Assembly (NCBI GenBank): GCA_023954855.1
Contig: JAGSGY010000002.1
Location: 124,001-188,000, forward strand
Direction of reading: 5' to 3'
Length of the DNA: 64,000 bases
Source: Pseudomonadota bacterium
GTDB taxonomy: Bacteria; Myxococcota_A; UBA796; GCA-2862545
A model generated the notes under the pieces. The model saw nothing but the letters and a program-made list of their open reading frames with translations, did not search any database and was not told where the DNA came from. Shown here one piece after another: positions 1-8,670 of the stretch. The position numbers and the translations under genes were made by a program. Each line of letters begins with the position of its first letter. Position 1 is the first letter of the stretch.

Positions 1-1123
1 CGCCGTTCTTGCTGCTGTCGCCGTAGCACTTGCCGATTCGCGGCATGTGAATCTGGAGGATGCGGTCGAGTGGACCGACGCTGTAGGCCACTGGGCGGCG
101 CGCCCGCTCTGCGTGGTTGCGAGCACCGACGGCGCGGGCACGCATGAAGTCGACCGTGTTCCGGTCCTGTGCCCCAATGCCACAGCGTGGCTCGGCGTAC
201 CGTTCGTCCTCCGCGACGATGCCCCCAAGGAACACGCGGTCCGCGCCGAGGGTGTCGAGCTCCATCAGCGCGCGTTCGAGGACGGGGAGGGGCAGGCTCG
301 GACTCGCGACGAGCGCCGCATCGAAGTGCTCACCCTCGTGGAGCCAACCCTTGAGCCCAGCGACCATCTTGCCTTCCCAGGCCTCGGCAGCGTCTCCAAT
401 GTCGGTCGGCTCAACAATGCAACCTTCGCCACCCAGGACGACGGACGGGGCTTCAAGCACGTGCTCCCGACAGGCTTCATGCTGCTCGCCCGGGCTGTAG
501 AGGTCTGCACAGTCCGCAGGCTCGTTGGGGTCCCAAGCACCCTCGGGACGCGTGGTGGGGTCGGTCAGGTCGCCGACGAGCTGCGGGCGGAAGTCGATCC
601 GGGCTTCGGGCCAGACGCGGTGTTCATCCTGACGGATGCGAAGCACGAGGGTGGGCTTGAGGTCGACCATCCAGCCGAGTTCGCCGCTCACCGTCCGCGG
701 AATGGACAGGGGGTGCGCCTCAGTGTCGGTGGCCCAGGTGACCTCGGTGATCCCCGACATGCCGAGGGTCGTCACCACCGCGCCGAGCCAGCCGTAGCCA
801 CCTGACTCGATCGGTAGCTTCACGATCGCGTGGTGCGGGACCTCGTGCATGAGGGCGCGCGCTACGGCGTCGTAGACGGGCGTGATCCGTCGCCCCTCGA
901 GTTCATCCGGGGAAGGCGGCCAGGATGACGCAGCGTCTTCGTTGACGAACAGCATGCCGCGCTCGACGTGTAGCACTACCGGGGCGGACTTTAGGGTCGG
1001 TGCGACGGCGACTTGCTCACGTTCCTGGTGCACCACCACGCCGCTTACGACCCGGTCTGCGGACTTCTTCTTGGCGCCGCATGCGGCGAGTAGAACCAGG
1101 ATCAGAGCGAGTCGGCCAGTCAT
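1..1123 (-). CDS. Lipoprotein with AgmX/PglI-type C-terminal segment (partial, runs off left edge)
   Basis: This reading frame has no stop inside the window; I read it by translating the minus strand from the ATG at 1121-1123. It gives about 374 residues before the edge. The N-terminus (MTGRLALILVLLAACG) is a lipoprotein signal with the lipobox LAAC, followed by a lysine patch, so the product should be a lipidated envelope protein. The last visible residues, around LDRILQIHMPRIGKCYG, resemble the start of the AgmX/PglI-type C-terminal domain, where a helix precedes a conserved Cys-Tyr pair. The middle holds several Cys and many acidic residues and matches nothing I recognise. The family is common in Myxococcota and has been tied to motility/envelope machinery there, but no function can be assigned here. 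The frame is convincing because it stays open for over 1.1 kb with coherent codon use; the C-terminus is missing. Confidence 0.78.
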   Translation of the reverse strand, partial: MTGRLALILVLLAACGAKKKSADRVVSGVVVHQEREQVAVAPTLKSAPVVLHVERGMLFVNEDAASSWPPSPDELEGRRITPVYDAVARALMHEVPHHAIVKLPIESGGYGWLGAVVTTLGMSGITEVTWATDTEAHPLSIPRTVSGELGWMVDLKPTLVLRIRQDEHRVWPEARIDFRPQLVGDLTDPTTRPEGAWDPNEPADCADLYSPGEQHEACREHVLEAPSVVLGGEGCIVEPTDIGDAAEAWEGKMVAGLKGWLHEGEHFDAALVASPSLPLPVLERALMELDTLGADRVFLGGIVAEDERYAEPRCGIGAQDRNTVDFMRARAVGARNHAERARRPVAYSVGPLDRILQIHMPRIGKCYGDSSKNG

Positions 1124-1291
1124 TCGATACCTCGAAGGGCGCGAGGGTATCAGACGCTGCCTCTGTTCAGACCCCTCGACTCAAACCCCGAGCTCCCGTC
1201 GACGCTTCCGCGCGCGCTCGTCAGCCTGTGGTGGGGCTTGTTGGAGTTCGGCACTGAGTGTGCATTTCTCGCCCCGCCGACCCGGAACCTC

Positions 1292-2191
1292 TCAACGGAT
1301 CGGCACACGCTTCCAGGCGCTCGCGAGTGTGAGACCGGTGAGGATGTGCCAGATGCCCCACCATGCGCAGATCACCGCCATTCCACCGAGGCCCTCGAAG
1401 AAGTTGAAGACCAGGATCAGCCCGAGCCCCGTGTTCTGAATGCCGACCTCGATTGAGAGGGCCCGTCTCTCGCCTTCGGTCAGCCCACCCAGCCGCGCGA
1501 CGCCGTAGCCAAGCATGTAGGCCAGGGTGTTCAATGCGAGCACGGGGAAGAAGACGGTCTGCACGTGCGCGAGGAAGTGGTCGAAGTTGGCTTGAAAGGC
1601 CGCGGCGACGAACACGCCAAAGAAGATCAGGGATCCATACTTGAAGATGGGGCGCAGTCGTTCGGCGACTCTTGGCAGCTTGGCCGCAATGGTCATTCCG
1701 AGGGTGATCGGCACAAACAGCAGCGTGCCCACGATGACGAGCATGGCGACCGGATCGACCTCGACGCTCTGAAACAGCGCGTGCGTACCGGGGTGCAGAG
1801 AGGCCCAAAACGCGAGGCTGATGGGCGTTGTGACGACGGCTCCCGCGGTGGTCACTGCGGTCATCGAGACGCTCACGCTGGTCTCGCCACCCGAGAGGTG
1901 GGTGAAGTAGTTCGAGAGGTTTCCGCCGGGGACGGATGCCACGAGCAGCATGCCCAGCGCAATCGAGGGCGTGGGGTCGAACAGGTAGACGAGCGCGAGT
2001 GCGAGTGCGGGAAGCAGCACCCATTGGGTGAACAGGCCGATGACCGGTGCCTTGGGCGAGCGAAACACGCGCTTGAAGTCGTCGATGGACAGATCCAGAG
2101 CCACACCGAACAGGATCAGGCCGAGGATGATGTTCAGCGTGCGAAGGCTCGCTGGGTCAAAGGCGAGGGAGACTTGGTCGATCGGGTGCAT
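1292..2191 (-). CDS. Bile acid:sodium symporter family (BASS/SBF) transporter
   Basis: A 299-residue, very hydrophobic protein with about nine or ten membrane segments. It fits the BASS/SBF family (PF01758) of sodium-coupled organic-anion transporters of the inner membrane. Family-like features include the early NIILGLILFGVALDLS stretch, the glycine/asparagine-rich SVPGGNLSNYFTHLSGG segment where sodium-site residues lie in this fold, and the late IEVGIQNTGLGL segment of the second inverted repeat. Length is normal for the family. It starts 12 bases downstream of the YcaQ-family gene on the same strand and probably shares its transcript. The substrate is unknown; known family substrates include bile acids, pyruvate and pantothenate precursors, and none can be chosen from sequence. 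Confidence 0.88.
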   Translation of the reverse strand: MHPIDQVSLAFDPASLRTLNIILGLILFGVALDLSIDDFKRVFRSPKAPVIGLFTQWVLLPALALALVYLFDPTPSIALGMLLVASVPGGNLSNYFTHLSGGETSVSVSMTAVTTAGAVVTTPISLAFWASLHPGTHALFQSVEVDPVAMLVIVGTLLFVPITLGMTIAAKLPRVAERLRPIFKYGSLIFFGVFVAAAFQANFDHFLAHVQTVFFPVLALNTLAYMLGYGVARLGGLTEGERRALSIEVGIQNTGLGLILVFNFFEGLGGMAVICAWWGIWHILTGLTLASAWKRVPIR

Positions 2192-2203
2192 CGGTGGAGG
2201 CTA

Positions 2204-3313
2204 TCACCGAGGGCGCCCGAGCCTCGCGAGCGTAGCGTCGAGACGACTTGAGTCCACGGCGGCGCCGTCTTCGACCCACTGTCGCTGGACTGTCGCAAGG
2301 CCGTCGACGGTAGCTCCCTCGATGCGCGCAACGAGCTCTCCATCCTGCAGGACTGGGCAGACGTACCAACCCCAGCGTCGCTTCTCCTTCGGCTTGTACA
2401 CCTCCCAGATGTACTCGAAGTCGAAGATGTGATGCACCAGCTTGCGATCCCAGAGCAGGGGGTCCAGGGGCCCAAGGATGCGCGTCTGACCGTCGTCTTC
2501 TGGATACTGGCGGTCCATGAACCCGCTTGGCGCGAGGTAGACCCGGCGCGAGCCTTCGACCTGCACTTGTTCGAGCAGACCCTCGTGAACCAACTGCTGG
2601 GGCAGTTCTGAGGTGCGCACATCCTTGAGCATCGACCAATGTGGGCCTGAGGCCGTCGAGAGAAGGCCAGCCGCTTCGACTCGCTCGAGAACCGCCCAGC
2701 GTGCGAAGGACTCCGGCGCCGGGAGGTGGGCGTGGACTGGAAGGGCGCGCGCGGGCAGATCCCAGAGTTTTCCGGCGCGCACTCGTCCCGACACGACGAT
2801 GCGGCACTGCGGCCAGAGCACGTCCAGAGCCAGGGAGGCGGCTTTACCGGTGCTCTTCCATCCAGACCAGTCCATGCGTTCGACGGCGCCTCGGTCAGTG
2901 AGGTCCCCTTTGGTCAGGGGACCGTGAGCGTCAACCTCTGCGAGGACGGCGGCGACGACTTCGGGGTCCAGTCGCCGCATGCGCTCCGATGAGCGCCACC
3001 AGGGGGTCTCCACTGCCTGGTCCCGATAAGCAGGGAAGGCGGATGCGGGAAGGATGCAGCGCTCTTTCGCGAAATGCTCGAAGGCATGTCCCGGGTAGAG
3101 GGCGTCATAGATCTGGCCGCGCTGCACGCCGTCCACGCGGGCGAGGAAGACCAGCTCGGCGTTTGTGCCGATCGCGTCCAGTGGATCGAGCTGAACGCAG
3201 CGCCGCTCCTCTAGAACCGCGCGGACGCCGCCTGGTCCGTGGTGACGAATGCTTCGAAGACCGAGCTGGCCGAGCATGTAGTGGCAGGCTTGTGCGCGGG
3301 AGAGGGTTCGCAT
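2204..3313 (-). CDS. YcaQ/AlkX-family winged-helix DNA glycosylase
   Basis: A 369-residue protein of the HTH_42/YcaQ family (PF06224), whose studied members unhook DNA interstrand crosslinks or excise bulky alkylated bases. The N-terminal region contains the family's catalytic-type triplet Q41-L42-D43 (QLD, the Q-Phi-D form associated with YcaQ/AlkX), within CVQLDPLDAIG. Several winged-helix units follow, and near the C-terminus there is an LGPLDPLLWDR segment typical of the family. Length is close to family norm. It is divergent from pyrB, with 115 bases between starts, and is the first gene of a two-gene unit with the BASS transporter. Activity on a specific lesion is inferred from the family only. 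Confidence 0.85.
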   Translation of the reverse strand: MRTLSRAQACHYMLGQLGLRSIRHHGPGGVRAVLEERRCVQLDPLDAIGTNAELVFLARVDGVQRGQIYDALYPGHAFEHFAKERCILPASAFPAYRDQAVETPWWRSSERMRRLDPEVVAAVLAEVDAHGPLTKGDLTDRGAVERMDWSGWKSTGKAASLALDVLWPQCRIVVSGRVRAGKLWDLPARALPVHAHLPAPESFARWAVLERVEAAGLLSTASGPHWSMLKDVRTSELPQQLVHEGLLEQVQVEGSRRVYLAPSGFMDRQYPEDDGQTRILGPLDPLLWDRKLVHHIFDFEYIWEVYKPKEKRRWGWYVCPVLQDGELVARIEGATVDGLATVQRQWVEDGAAVDSSRLDATLARLGRPR

Positions 3314-3428
3314 CGGTGCCGCGTATCGCCGAATGGTGTGGCCGTCGCCCGTCTTCGTAGCGGCTCAGCAACGGCCACTGTGCAGGTGCGCCACGCGCGT
3401 TAGGTCGCGGGTCTCCGGGGGAGGCTAG

Positions 3429-4343
3429 ATGCCGCTCGATTCCCGTCATCTCGTTGGACTTAGAGAGCTCTCGGGCTCCGAGATCTCGGCGATCCTCGAC
3501 GATGCAGCGCGACTGCGCGACCAGGTTCAGTCCGGCGGTCCGCTCAACGAGCTCACCGGCCACATCATCGCCCTGTTGTTCTTGGAGCCGTCGACCCGGA
3601 CCAAGTCGTCGTTCACGACAGCGGCGTACAAGCTGGGGGCCCAGGTCCTTCCCTTCGATGCGAAGACCTCGTCCACGACGAAGGGCGAGTCACTGCTCGA
3701 CACCGCTCGCACGGTGGTGGCTGCGGGGGCCGACGCGCTGGTCATTCGCCACAAGCGAGTGGGGTCGCCCCACTACCTGGCCGATCGCCTCCAGGTTCCC
3801 GTCATCAACGCTGGAGACGGCATTGATGAGCACCCCACGCAAGGCTTGCTCGACGCGCTGACACTCCGGGATGCACTGGGAACCCTCGAAGGGCGCACCA
3901 TCGCCATTGTCGGGGACATTCGCCACAGCCGCGTTGCCCGGTCCAACTGCCATGCCCTGCCGAAACTCGGAGCGAAGGTCCTGCTCGCTGGCCCGGGGAC
4001 GCTCTGCCCCCCCGAGATGGCGGCGCTCGGGGTCGAGGTTCGTCCTCGCATCGACGATGTGCTTGAAGAGGCGGATGCGGTGATGCTGCTGCGCATCCAG
4101 CGGGAGCGCATCGGTGGAGCCCTGCTTCCGAGCATCGCTGAGTACCGTCGCTACTACGGTCTCGACATGGCGCGGCTGGCGAAGAAGCCAGGGCTCGTTG
4201 TGCTGCATCCGGCGCCGATGAACCGCGGGGTCGAGGTGGCGCACGAAGTGGCCGACTCACATCAATCGCACGTGTTCCGGCAAATGGAGAACGGGGTGTT
4301 CGTACGCATGGCCGTCTACCGGCGCGCGCTGGGGGTCCGATGA
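3429..4343 (+). CDS. pyrB: Aspartate carbamoyltransferase catalytic chain
   Basis: A 304-residue protein that condenses carbamoyl phosphate with aspartate to carbamoyl-aspartate, the committed step of de novo pyrimidine synthesis. The carbamoyl-phosphate loop STRTKSSF follows LFLEP, the mobile-loop lysine lies in STTKGESLLDT, the HPTQGLLD motif is intact, and the C-terminal HPAPMNRGVE aspartate-site segment is present. Length is typical of the class used with an inactive dihydroorotase partner. Its stop overlaps the start of the next gene in an ATGA arrangement, implying translational coupling. No pyrI-like regulatory gene is nearby. The ATG start is supported by an upstream GGGGGAGG-like ribosome binding site. 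Confidence 0.95.
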   Translation: MPLDSRHLVGLRELSGSEISAILDDAARLRDQVQSGGPLNELTGHIIALLFLEPSTRTKSSFTTAAYKLGAQVLPFDAKTSSTTKGESLLDTARTVVAAGADALVIRHKRVGSPHYLADRLQVPVINAGDGIDEHPTQGLLDALTLRDALGTLEGRTIAIVGDIRHSRVARSNCHALPKLGAKVLLAGPGTLCPPEMAALGVEVRPRIDDVLEEADAVMLLRIQRERIGGALLPSIAEYRRYYGLDMARLAKKPGLVVLHPAPMNRGVEVAHEVADSHQSHVFRQMENGVFVRMAVYRRALGVR

Positions 4344-5449
4344 GTCGCGTGATTCGCAATGTCCGCGTTCTCGATCCCCGCACGGAACGCGATGAGCGGC
4401 TCGACGTCGAGGTCTCCGGTCATGGCGAGGTCGACGGAAGCGAGCTTGTGCTCTGTCCGGCCTTTGTCGATCTGGTGGCAGACCGGCGTGGCGATGCTGA
4501 CGACGCCGCGGCCGAGACAGGGGGGTTTGCAGCCTGCGTCGGCGAGCCTGTTGGGCGGCCCTGGCAAGTCCGCGACCAGATCGTGCCCGCAACGCCGATG
4601 CGACTCGCTTCAGCCCAGCTCACGGTCGATGGGCTCGGTGAAGAGCTCGCGGACATGGCGACCCTTGTCGATGCGGGGGCCCGCGCGCTGTCTGACGGGG
4701 GACGTCCGCTCCGGTCGACGCGAACGCTGCTGGCGGCTCTTGAATACGCGAGGGACCTGGGCGTGCCGGTGTTCTTGCGTCCATCGGACCCCGATCTCGA
4801 GGGCGCTGGGCTGATTCGCGCGGGTGCCCCGGCTGCCACTCTCGGGCTGCCCGGCGTACTCCCGGAGGCTGAGGTCCTCGGCATCTACCGGGCGGCAGCG
4901 CTGGCGAAGGCGTCCGGCTGTGCGGTACACCTGACCCACATCTGGTCGGCAGCTGGCGTCGAGGCCCTTCGTCGCGCCAAGGTCGACTTGCCAGCCCTCA
5001 CGGCATCGACCACCCCGCTGCACCTCACGCAACGGCCAGAACGACTGGCGGAGCTTCACTACGCCGGCTTCGCGCGAATTCACCCTCCGGTAGGGGATGC
5101 GCAAGACCGCGAAGCGCTCGCAGAGGCCGTTCGCGACGGCACGATCGATGCGGTGGCGTCACATCACCGCAGTGTGCTCCGTCATGAGCAGGACTGTGAG
5201 CTCGAGCTGGCTATCCCGGGCACGCGAACCCAGGAAGCGACCTTCGGCTTGGTGCACCGCGCGCTCGGCGATGTCGAGGCGACTGTGCGCGCGCTGGTCC
5301 AGGGGCCCCGGCATGTGCTGGGGGCGGTCGACGTGTCGAAGTGGGCCCTGCTCGAGCCCGACGCCGAATGGTCCGTCGCGGAGGGACCTTCCGCGCTGAG
5401 TGGCGAGCTGGTCAGGGGGCGCGTGCTGGAGTTGCTCGAGACCGTGTGA
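4340..5449 (+). CDS. Dihydroorotase homologue lacking metal ligands (PyrC'-like)
   Basis: A 369-residue amidohydrolase-fold protein coupled to pyrB by an ATGA overlap. It aligns by eye with dihydroorotases along its length (AFVD early, DGG in the middle, VHLTHI, a late QEATFGLVHRAL segment). The metal-binding HxHxR signature after the first strand is replaced by VADRR in FVDLVADRR. The usual Ala-Thr-Asp-His-Ala-Pro-His motif is ASHHRSV, so the catalytic Asp is Ser. The His/Asn segment on the preceding strand reads RPSDPD instead of a His-Cys/Ala-Glu-Asp form. Only the LTHI histidine seems kept. By analogy with the non-catalytic PyrC' of Pseudomonas-type ATCase complexes, it probably serves as a structural partner of PyrB. 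An active dihydroorotase would then be encoded elsewhere. Confidence 0.85.
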   Translation: MSRVIRNVRVLDPRTERDERLDVEVSGHGEVDGSELVLCPAFVDLVADRRGDADDAAAETGGFAACVGEPVGRPWQVRDQIVPATPMRLASAQLTVDGLGEELADMATLVDAGARALSDGGRPLRSTRTLLAALEYARDLGVPVFLRPSDPDLEGAGLIRAGAPAATLGLPGVLPEAEVLGIYRAAALAKASGCAVHLTHIWSAAGVEALRRAKVDLPALTASTTPLHLTQRPERLAELHYAGFARIHPPVGDAQDREALAEAVRDGTIDAVASHHRSVLRHEQDCELELAIPGTRTQEATFGLVHRALGDVEATVRALVQGPRHVLGAVDVSKWALLEPDAEWSVAEGPSALSGELVRGRVLELLETV

Positions 5450-5590
5450 GCCCTGGTTGCGCGGTCGTGATAGTGTGCGCCGACGTACGCAAATCACGAC
5501 GAGGCGAGCCCTCCGAACCACCGATTCCGACGCAGCGACTTTCGCTCCGGAGCCGGATGGCGGTCGGCGTCGGCCCGCAGGAGAACCTAC

Positions 5591-6067
5591 ATGCAGCGCA
5601 ACCCCGTCACTCCCGAGGGCTTCGCCCAGCTCGAGGCTGACTTGCTTCACCACAAGTCCGTGCTTCGCCCCGAGAACGTCCGCGACATCGAAGAGGCGCG
5701 CGCACACGGCGACATCTCTGAGAACGCCGAGTACGAAGCCGCGAAAGAGCGTCAGTCCATGATTGCCGGTCGCATCGCGCAGCTCGAGAACCTCGTTGCT
5801 GCGGCACAGATCGTCGACGTGAACAAGCTTCCGCGGGACGGTCGCGCCGTCTTCGGGACGACCGTGGTGCTTGAGAATGAGGATGGCGTCGAGCGCACCT
5901 GGCGCATCGTCGGCCAGTCCGAGACCGACGTCGCCGCTGGAAAGATCAGCTACCTGGCTCCGCTCGCGAAGGCGTGCCTCGGTAAGCGAGAGGGCGACGA
6001 GATCGTCGTTCCGGCCCCCGGCGGTTCCCAGCACTGGGAGATCGTCGAGGTCCGGTACGTCGGCTGA
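5591..6067 (+). CDS. greA: Transcription elongation factor GreA
   Basis: A 158-residue Gre factor that enters the RNA polymerase secondary channel and stimulates cleavage of backtracked transcripts. The N-terminal coiled coil carries the conserved tip GDISENAEYEAAKERQ with the acidic Asp and Glu residues that coordinate the second magnesium. The C-terminal FKBP-like domain follows and ends in a segment with SYLAPLAKACLGKREGDE. Length is exactly that of ordinary GreA. A purine-rich GCAGGAGA ribosome binding site precedes the ATG. The 141 bases upstream have no clear consensus promoter that I can defend. The RecG-like gene starts 9 bases after the stop, so the two are probably co-transcribed. 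Confidence 0.97.
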   Translation: MQRNPVTPEGFAQLEADLLHHKSVLRPENVRDIEEARAHGDISENAEYEAAKERQSMIAGRIAQLENLVAAAQIVDVNKLPRDGRAVFGTTVVLENEDGVERTWRIVGQSETDVAAGKISYLAPLAKACLGKREGDEIVVPAPGGSQHWEIVEVRYVG

Positions 6068-6076
6068 GGGGGCTTT

Positions 6077-8668
6077 ATGGACCCCACACCCGCCACCGAA
6101 TCCCCCGAAGAAGCGCCGGTCGAAGAGAAGGCCCCTGCGGCTCCTCTCCGACTGCAAGACCTCGACCGCTTTCTCACCCCCGTGCGTCGCACGCTGCGGT
6201 GGGGAACCGAACCCGGCCACGCACTCCGCTTTGTCGAGGGCACGTTCTCGCGCTGGCTTGAGCTCGCACTCGCTCTGGAGCTACCCGAGGCCGTGGCCGA
6301 GCCGATCCGAGAGATGCTCTCCCTTCTCGTGGGCGTCGACGCCATAGATGCGGATGAGCGCCAAGAAAGGCTCATTGCGATGGGCGTATTGCTCACCCGC
6401 CTCGATGCCTTCGTCGGTCTTCCGCTTCCTGGGGGTCCCAAGCTCGAGCGGCACAAGAAGCCGCGTGTGCGTCGAGGTCGTTCGGCCAAGGACGAGCCGA
6501 GTGCCGAGGGGGAGTCGTCGGCTCCCCGTGAGAGGAAGTCGCGTCGCCGCCGTGGCGGGCGATCCAAGAAGACTTCGGCGCCCGAGAAAGAGCCCGAGGT
6601 CGTCGTCGAGGTGGAGCTGCCCGAGTGGCAGCTGTCGGACGAGCCAAGGCCGCTGTCGGACGTGTTGGACCCCGATCTGGTGGAACCCATCGTGGCGGCC
6701 GGCATCACTGATCTCCACAGCCTGGTGCTCAGGCAGCCCGTGGACGTTGAGGTGGTCCGCCCGATCTTCGGCGCCGGAAGGCCTGTCGAACCGGGCCGAA
6801 GGGCTCTTGGCGGTCGGGTTCGCAGCCGCTGTACCCGCATCTCGCCTGACGGAACGCAGAGCACCGAGGTGGTGCTTCATGGCGCGGGCCCTGTTGTCGC
6901 CGTCTGGGACGGATGTCCACAGCGAGCTCTCGCGCGGCTTGCCATTGACTCCCGAGGCGTGCTTGTTGGGCGCTACGAAGGCGGCAAGCTCTTCGAGCCT
7001 GAAGTCGCTGTCGAGGACGGCAAGAAGTCGGCAAGGCTCGCCCGTTACGGCGTCCCAGGGCTGCCCGACCCGGTCATGCGCGAAGCGCTCGGTCAGGTCG
7101 CTCCGTACATCGACGTCCTTCGCGACCCCCTCCCGCGGCGAGTACTGCGCCCCGGTGGGCTACCAGAGCTCGGGGAGGCGCTGTCGGACATGCACTTCCG
7201 CGCGCATGCCAAGGACAGCGCCCGGCGGCGTCTCGCGTTCACTGAGGCGCTCGCGCTGTGGGTTGCTCGTGGCAAAGAGCGGTTCGCTGGAAGTCGGCGA
7301 CGCGGAATACCGCACACCGTTCACCATGCCCTCGTCGCCCGCATGGGCCAGTTCCTCGACTTCGACACCACTGACGAGCAGCAGCTCGTCCTCGAAGAGG
7401 TCAAGCGCGACCTCGCGAGTCCGCAGCCGATGCTGCGCCTGCTGACCGGTGACACCGGTGCCGGCAAGGGCGTGGTTGCACTGGCTGCTGCCATTCACGT
7501 CGCCGAGGGCAAAGGGCAGGTTCTCTTTGACCTCCCCGACGCGGTGTCCGCCGAGTACCGGTTCTTGTTCGCAGAGCCGATCTTGCGCGAGCTCGGGCTG
7601 GTCGCCCGCTTGATTCATGGCAAGCCCTCCCAGGGGCAGCGCGATGCGCTTCGTCGGGGCGAGGTGCACGTTCTGTTCGGGCACGGTCTGCTCGAGGCCG
7701 AGCTTGAGTTCCGGCGGCTTGGGTTGGTCGTCGGTCTCGAGCACGATGCTCCGGGAAGCACGGCGGCCAAGGTCCTCGAACGCAAGGCTCCCTTCCCGGA
7801 CACGCTCGTCATGTCGACGAGCCAGATTCCCGGCGAGTCCCTGTTCGCGCACTACGCCGAGCACGACCTCTCAGTGCTCCCCATGTCGAAGCGCGCGGAC
7901 ATGAACGTACAAGTTCTGCCCTCGTCGCAGCGCGCTGTGGCGTACGCGAGCGCAGCCTCCGCCCTCGAGAAGGGGCAGCAGGTCACGGTCATTTTCCCGC
8001 TCGTCGGCGGAGAGGATGCCCTCGAGCCTCGTGAGCTCGCCCGAGTGAAGTCCGCCCTCGAAGGGGACGCGTTTCCGGGCAGCCGCGTGGCGATGTTCCA
8101 CGGAAGCATGGCTCGTGATGAGCGTCATGCCATCTATGAGGACTTTCGGCGTCATCGCTACGATGTGCTCGTGTCGACGGGACCGTTCGAGATGGGGCCG
8201 CCAGTCTCCCGGGCGAGCGTGACCATTGTCGAGCAAGCAGACCGGATGGACCCCGTGCGCTTGCAGCGCGCCTGCCGCCATCTCTCCAAGTCGAGTGTCG
8301 AGTCGGTACGCGCCTTCTTCGTGACCGGTGATGTTCCAGATCCAGTGGGTGTGGTTCGCGCCGAGCGGGTAGCGTCCCGTGGCGATGAGCTTCAGCTGGT
8401 ACGGGAACTCCGCGAGGGCTCGCTTCCAGAGCCACCGTCGACGAGCTTCTTGGACATCCGTCGTGATCGCGAACTCGTGCTTGCGGCGCATCACCTCGTG
8501 CACGCGTCGGCTAGGAAGGACTCAACCTTGCGCCAGTCCCCGATTGGCGACGCGCTCGGCGACATCGAGTTGGTGTGGCGCATGCGGCATCCCGGCGAAT
8601 CGCTCGACCTTCCCTCGGGCAAGCCGGGGGCTCGCCGCCGTCGACGCCGTCGCAAGCGGAAGAGCTAG
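6077..8668 (+). CDS. RecG-like protein with degenerate helicase motifs
   Basis: An 863-residue protein whose C-terminal half follows RecG (SF2 helicase for stalled forks and branched DNA) segment by segment, but nearly every catalytic motif is altered. Walker A is GDTGAGKG at 458-465, with Gly replacing the Thr/Ser after Lys. The DEQH box is GLEH at 553-556. The TATPIP motif is STSQIP near 580-585. Motif V is STGPFEMGPPV near 700-710, lacking the EVGVDVP pattern. Motif VI is RLQRACRHL near 728-736 in place of QLRGRVGR. Extra features are a Lys/Arg-rich low-complexity insert at about 122-172 and a C-terminal RRRRRRRKRKS tail, both suited to nucleic-acid binding. I infer loss of ATP-driven unwinding but retained DNA or RNA binding. 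It is translated from an ATG with a GAGGGGG site and lies between greA and an SRPBCC gene. Confidence 0.8.
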   Translation: MDPTPATESPEEAPVEEKAPAAPLRLQDLDRFLTPVRRTLRWGTEPGHALRFVEGTFSRWLELALALELPEAVAEPIREMLSLLVGVDAIDADERQERLIAMGVLLTRLDAFVGLPLPGGPKLERHKKPRVRRGRSAKDEPSAEGESSAPRERKSRRRRGGRSKKTSAPEKEPEVVVEVELPEWQLSDEPRPLSDVLDPDLVEPIVAAGITDLHSLVLRQPVDVEVVRPIFGAGRPVEPGRRALGGRVRSRCTRISPDGTQSTEVVLHGAGPVVAVWDGCPQRALARLAIDSRGVLVGRYEGGKLFEPEVAVEDGKKSARLARYGVPGLPDPVMREALGQVAPYIDVLRDPLPRRVLRPGGLPELGEALSDMHFRAHAKDSARRRLAFTEALALWVARGKERFAGSRRRGIPHTVHHALVARMGQFLDFDTTDEQQLVLEEVKRDLASPQPMLRLLTGDTGAGKGVVALAAAIHVAEGKGQVLFDLPDAVSAEYRFLFAEPILRELGLVARLIHGKPSQGQRDALRRGEVHVLFGHGLLEAELEFRRLGLVVGLEHDAPGSTAAKVLERKAPFPDTLVMSTSQIPGESLFAHYAEHDLSVLPMSKRADMNVQVLPSSQRAVAYASAASALEKGQQVTVIFPLVGGEDALEPRELARVKSALEGDAFPGSRVAMFHGSMARDERHAIYEDFRRHRYDVLVSTGPFEMGPPVSRASVTIVEQADRMDPVRLQRACRHLSKSSVESVRAFFVTGDVPDPVGVVRAERVASRGDELQLVRELREGSLPEPPSTSFLDIRRDRELVLAAHHLVHASARKDSTLRQSPIGDALGDIELVWRMRHPGESLDLPSGKPGARRRRRRRKRKS

Positions 8669-8670
8669 TC

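Noticed and set aside
47-805. Plus-strand open frame of 252 codons at the left edge
   Set aside because: It is antisense to the better supported minus-strand lipoprotein frame with a clean signal and lipobox; its composition (His, Arg, Gly, Asp-rich) is typical of a shadow frame in GC-rich DNA.
5159-6220. Minus-strand frame of 353 codons across pyrC', greA and recG-like starts
   Set aside because: It covers three genes with clear family motifs on the other strand; no recognisable domain and no plausible neighbour coupling.
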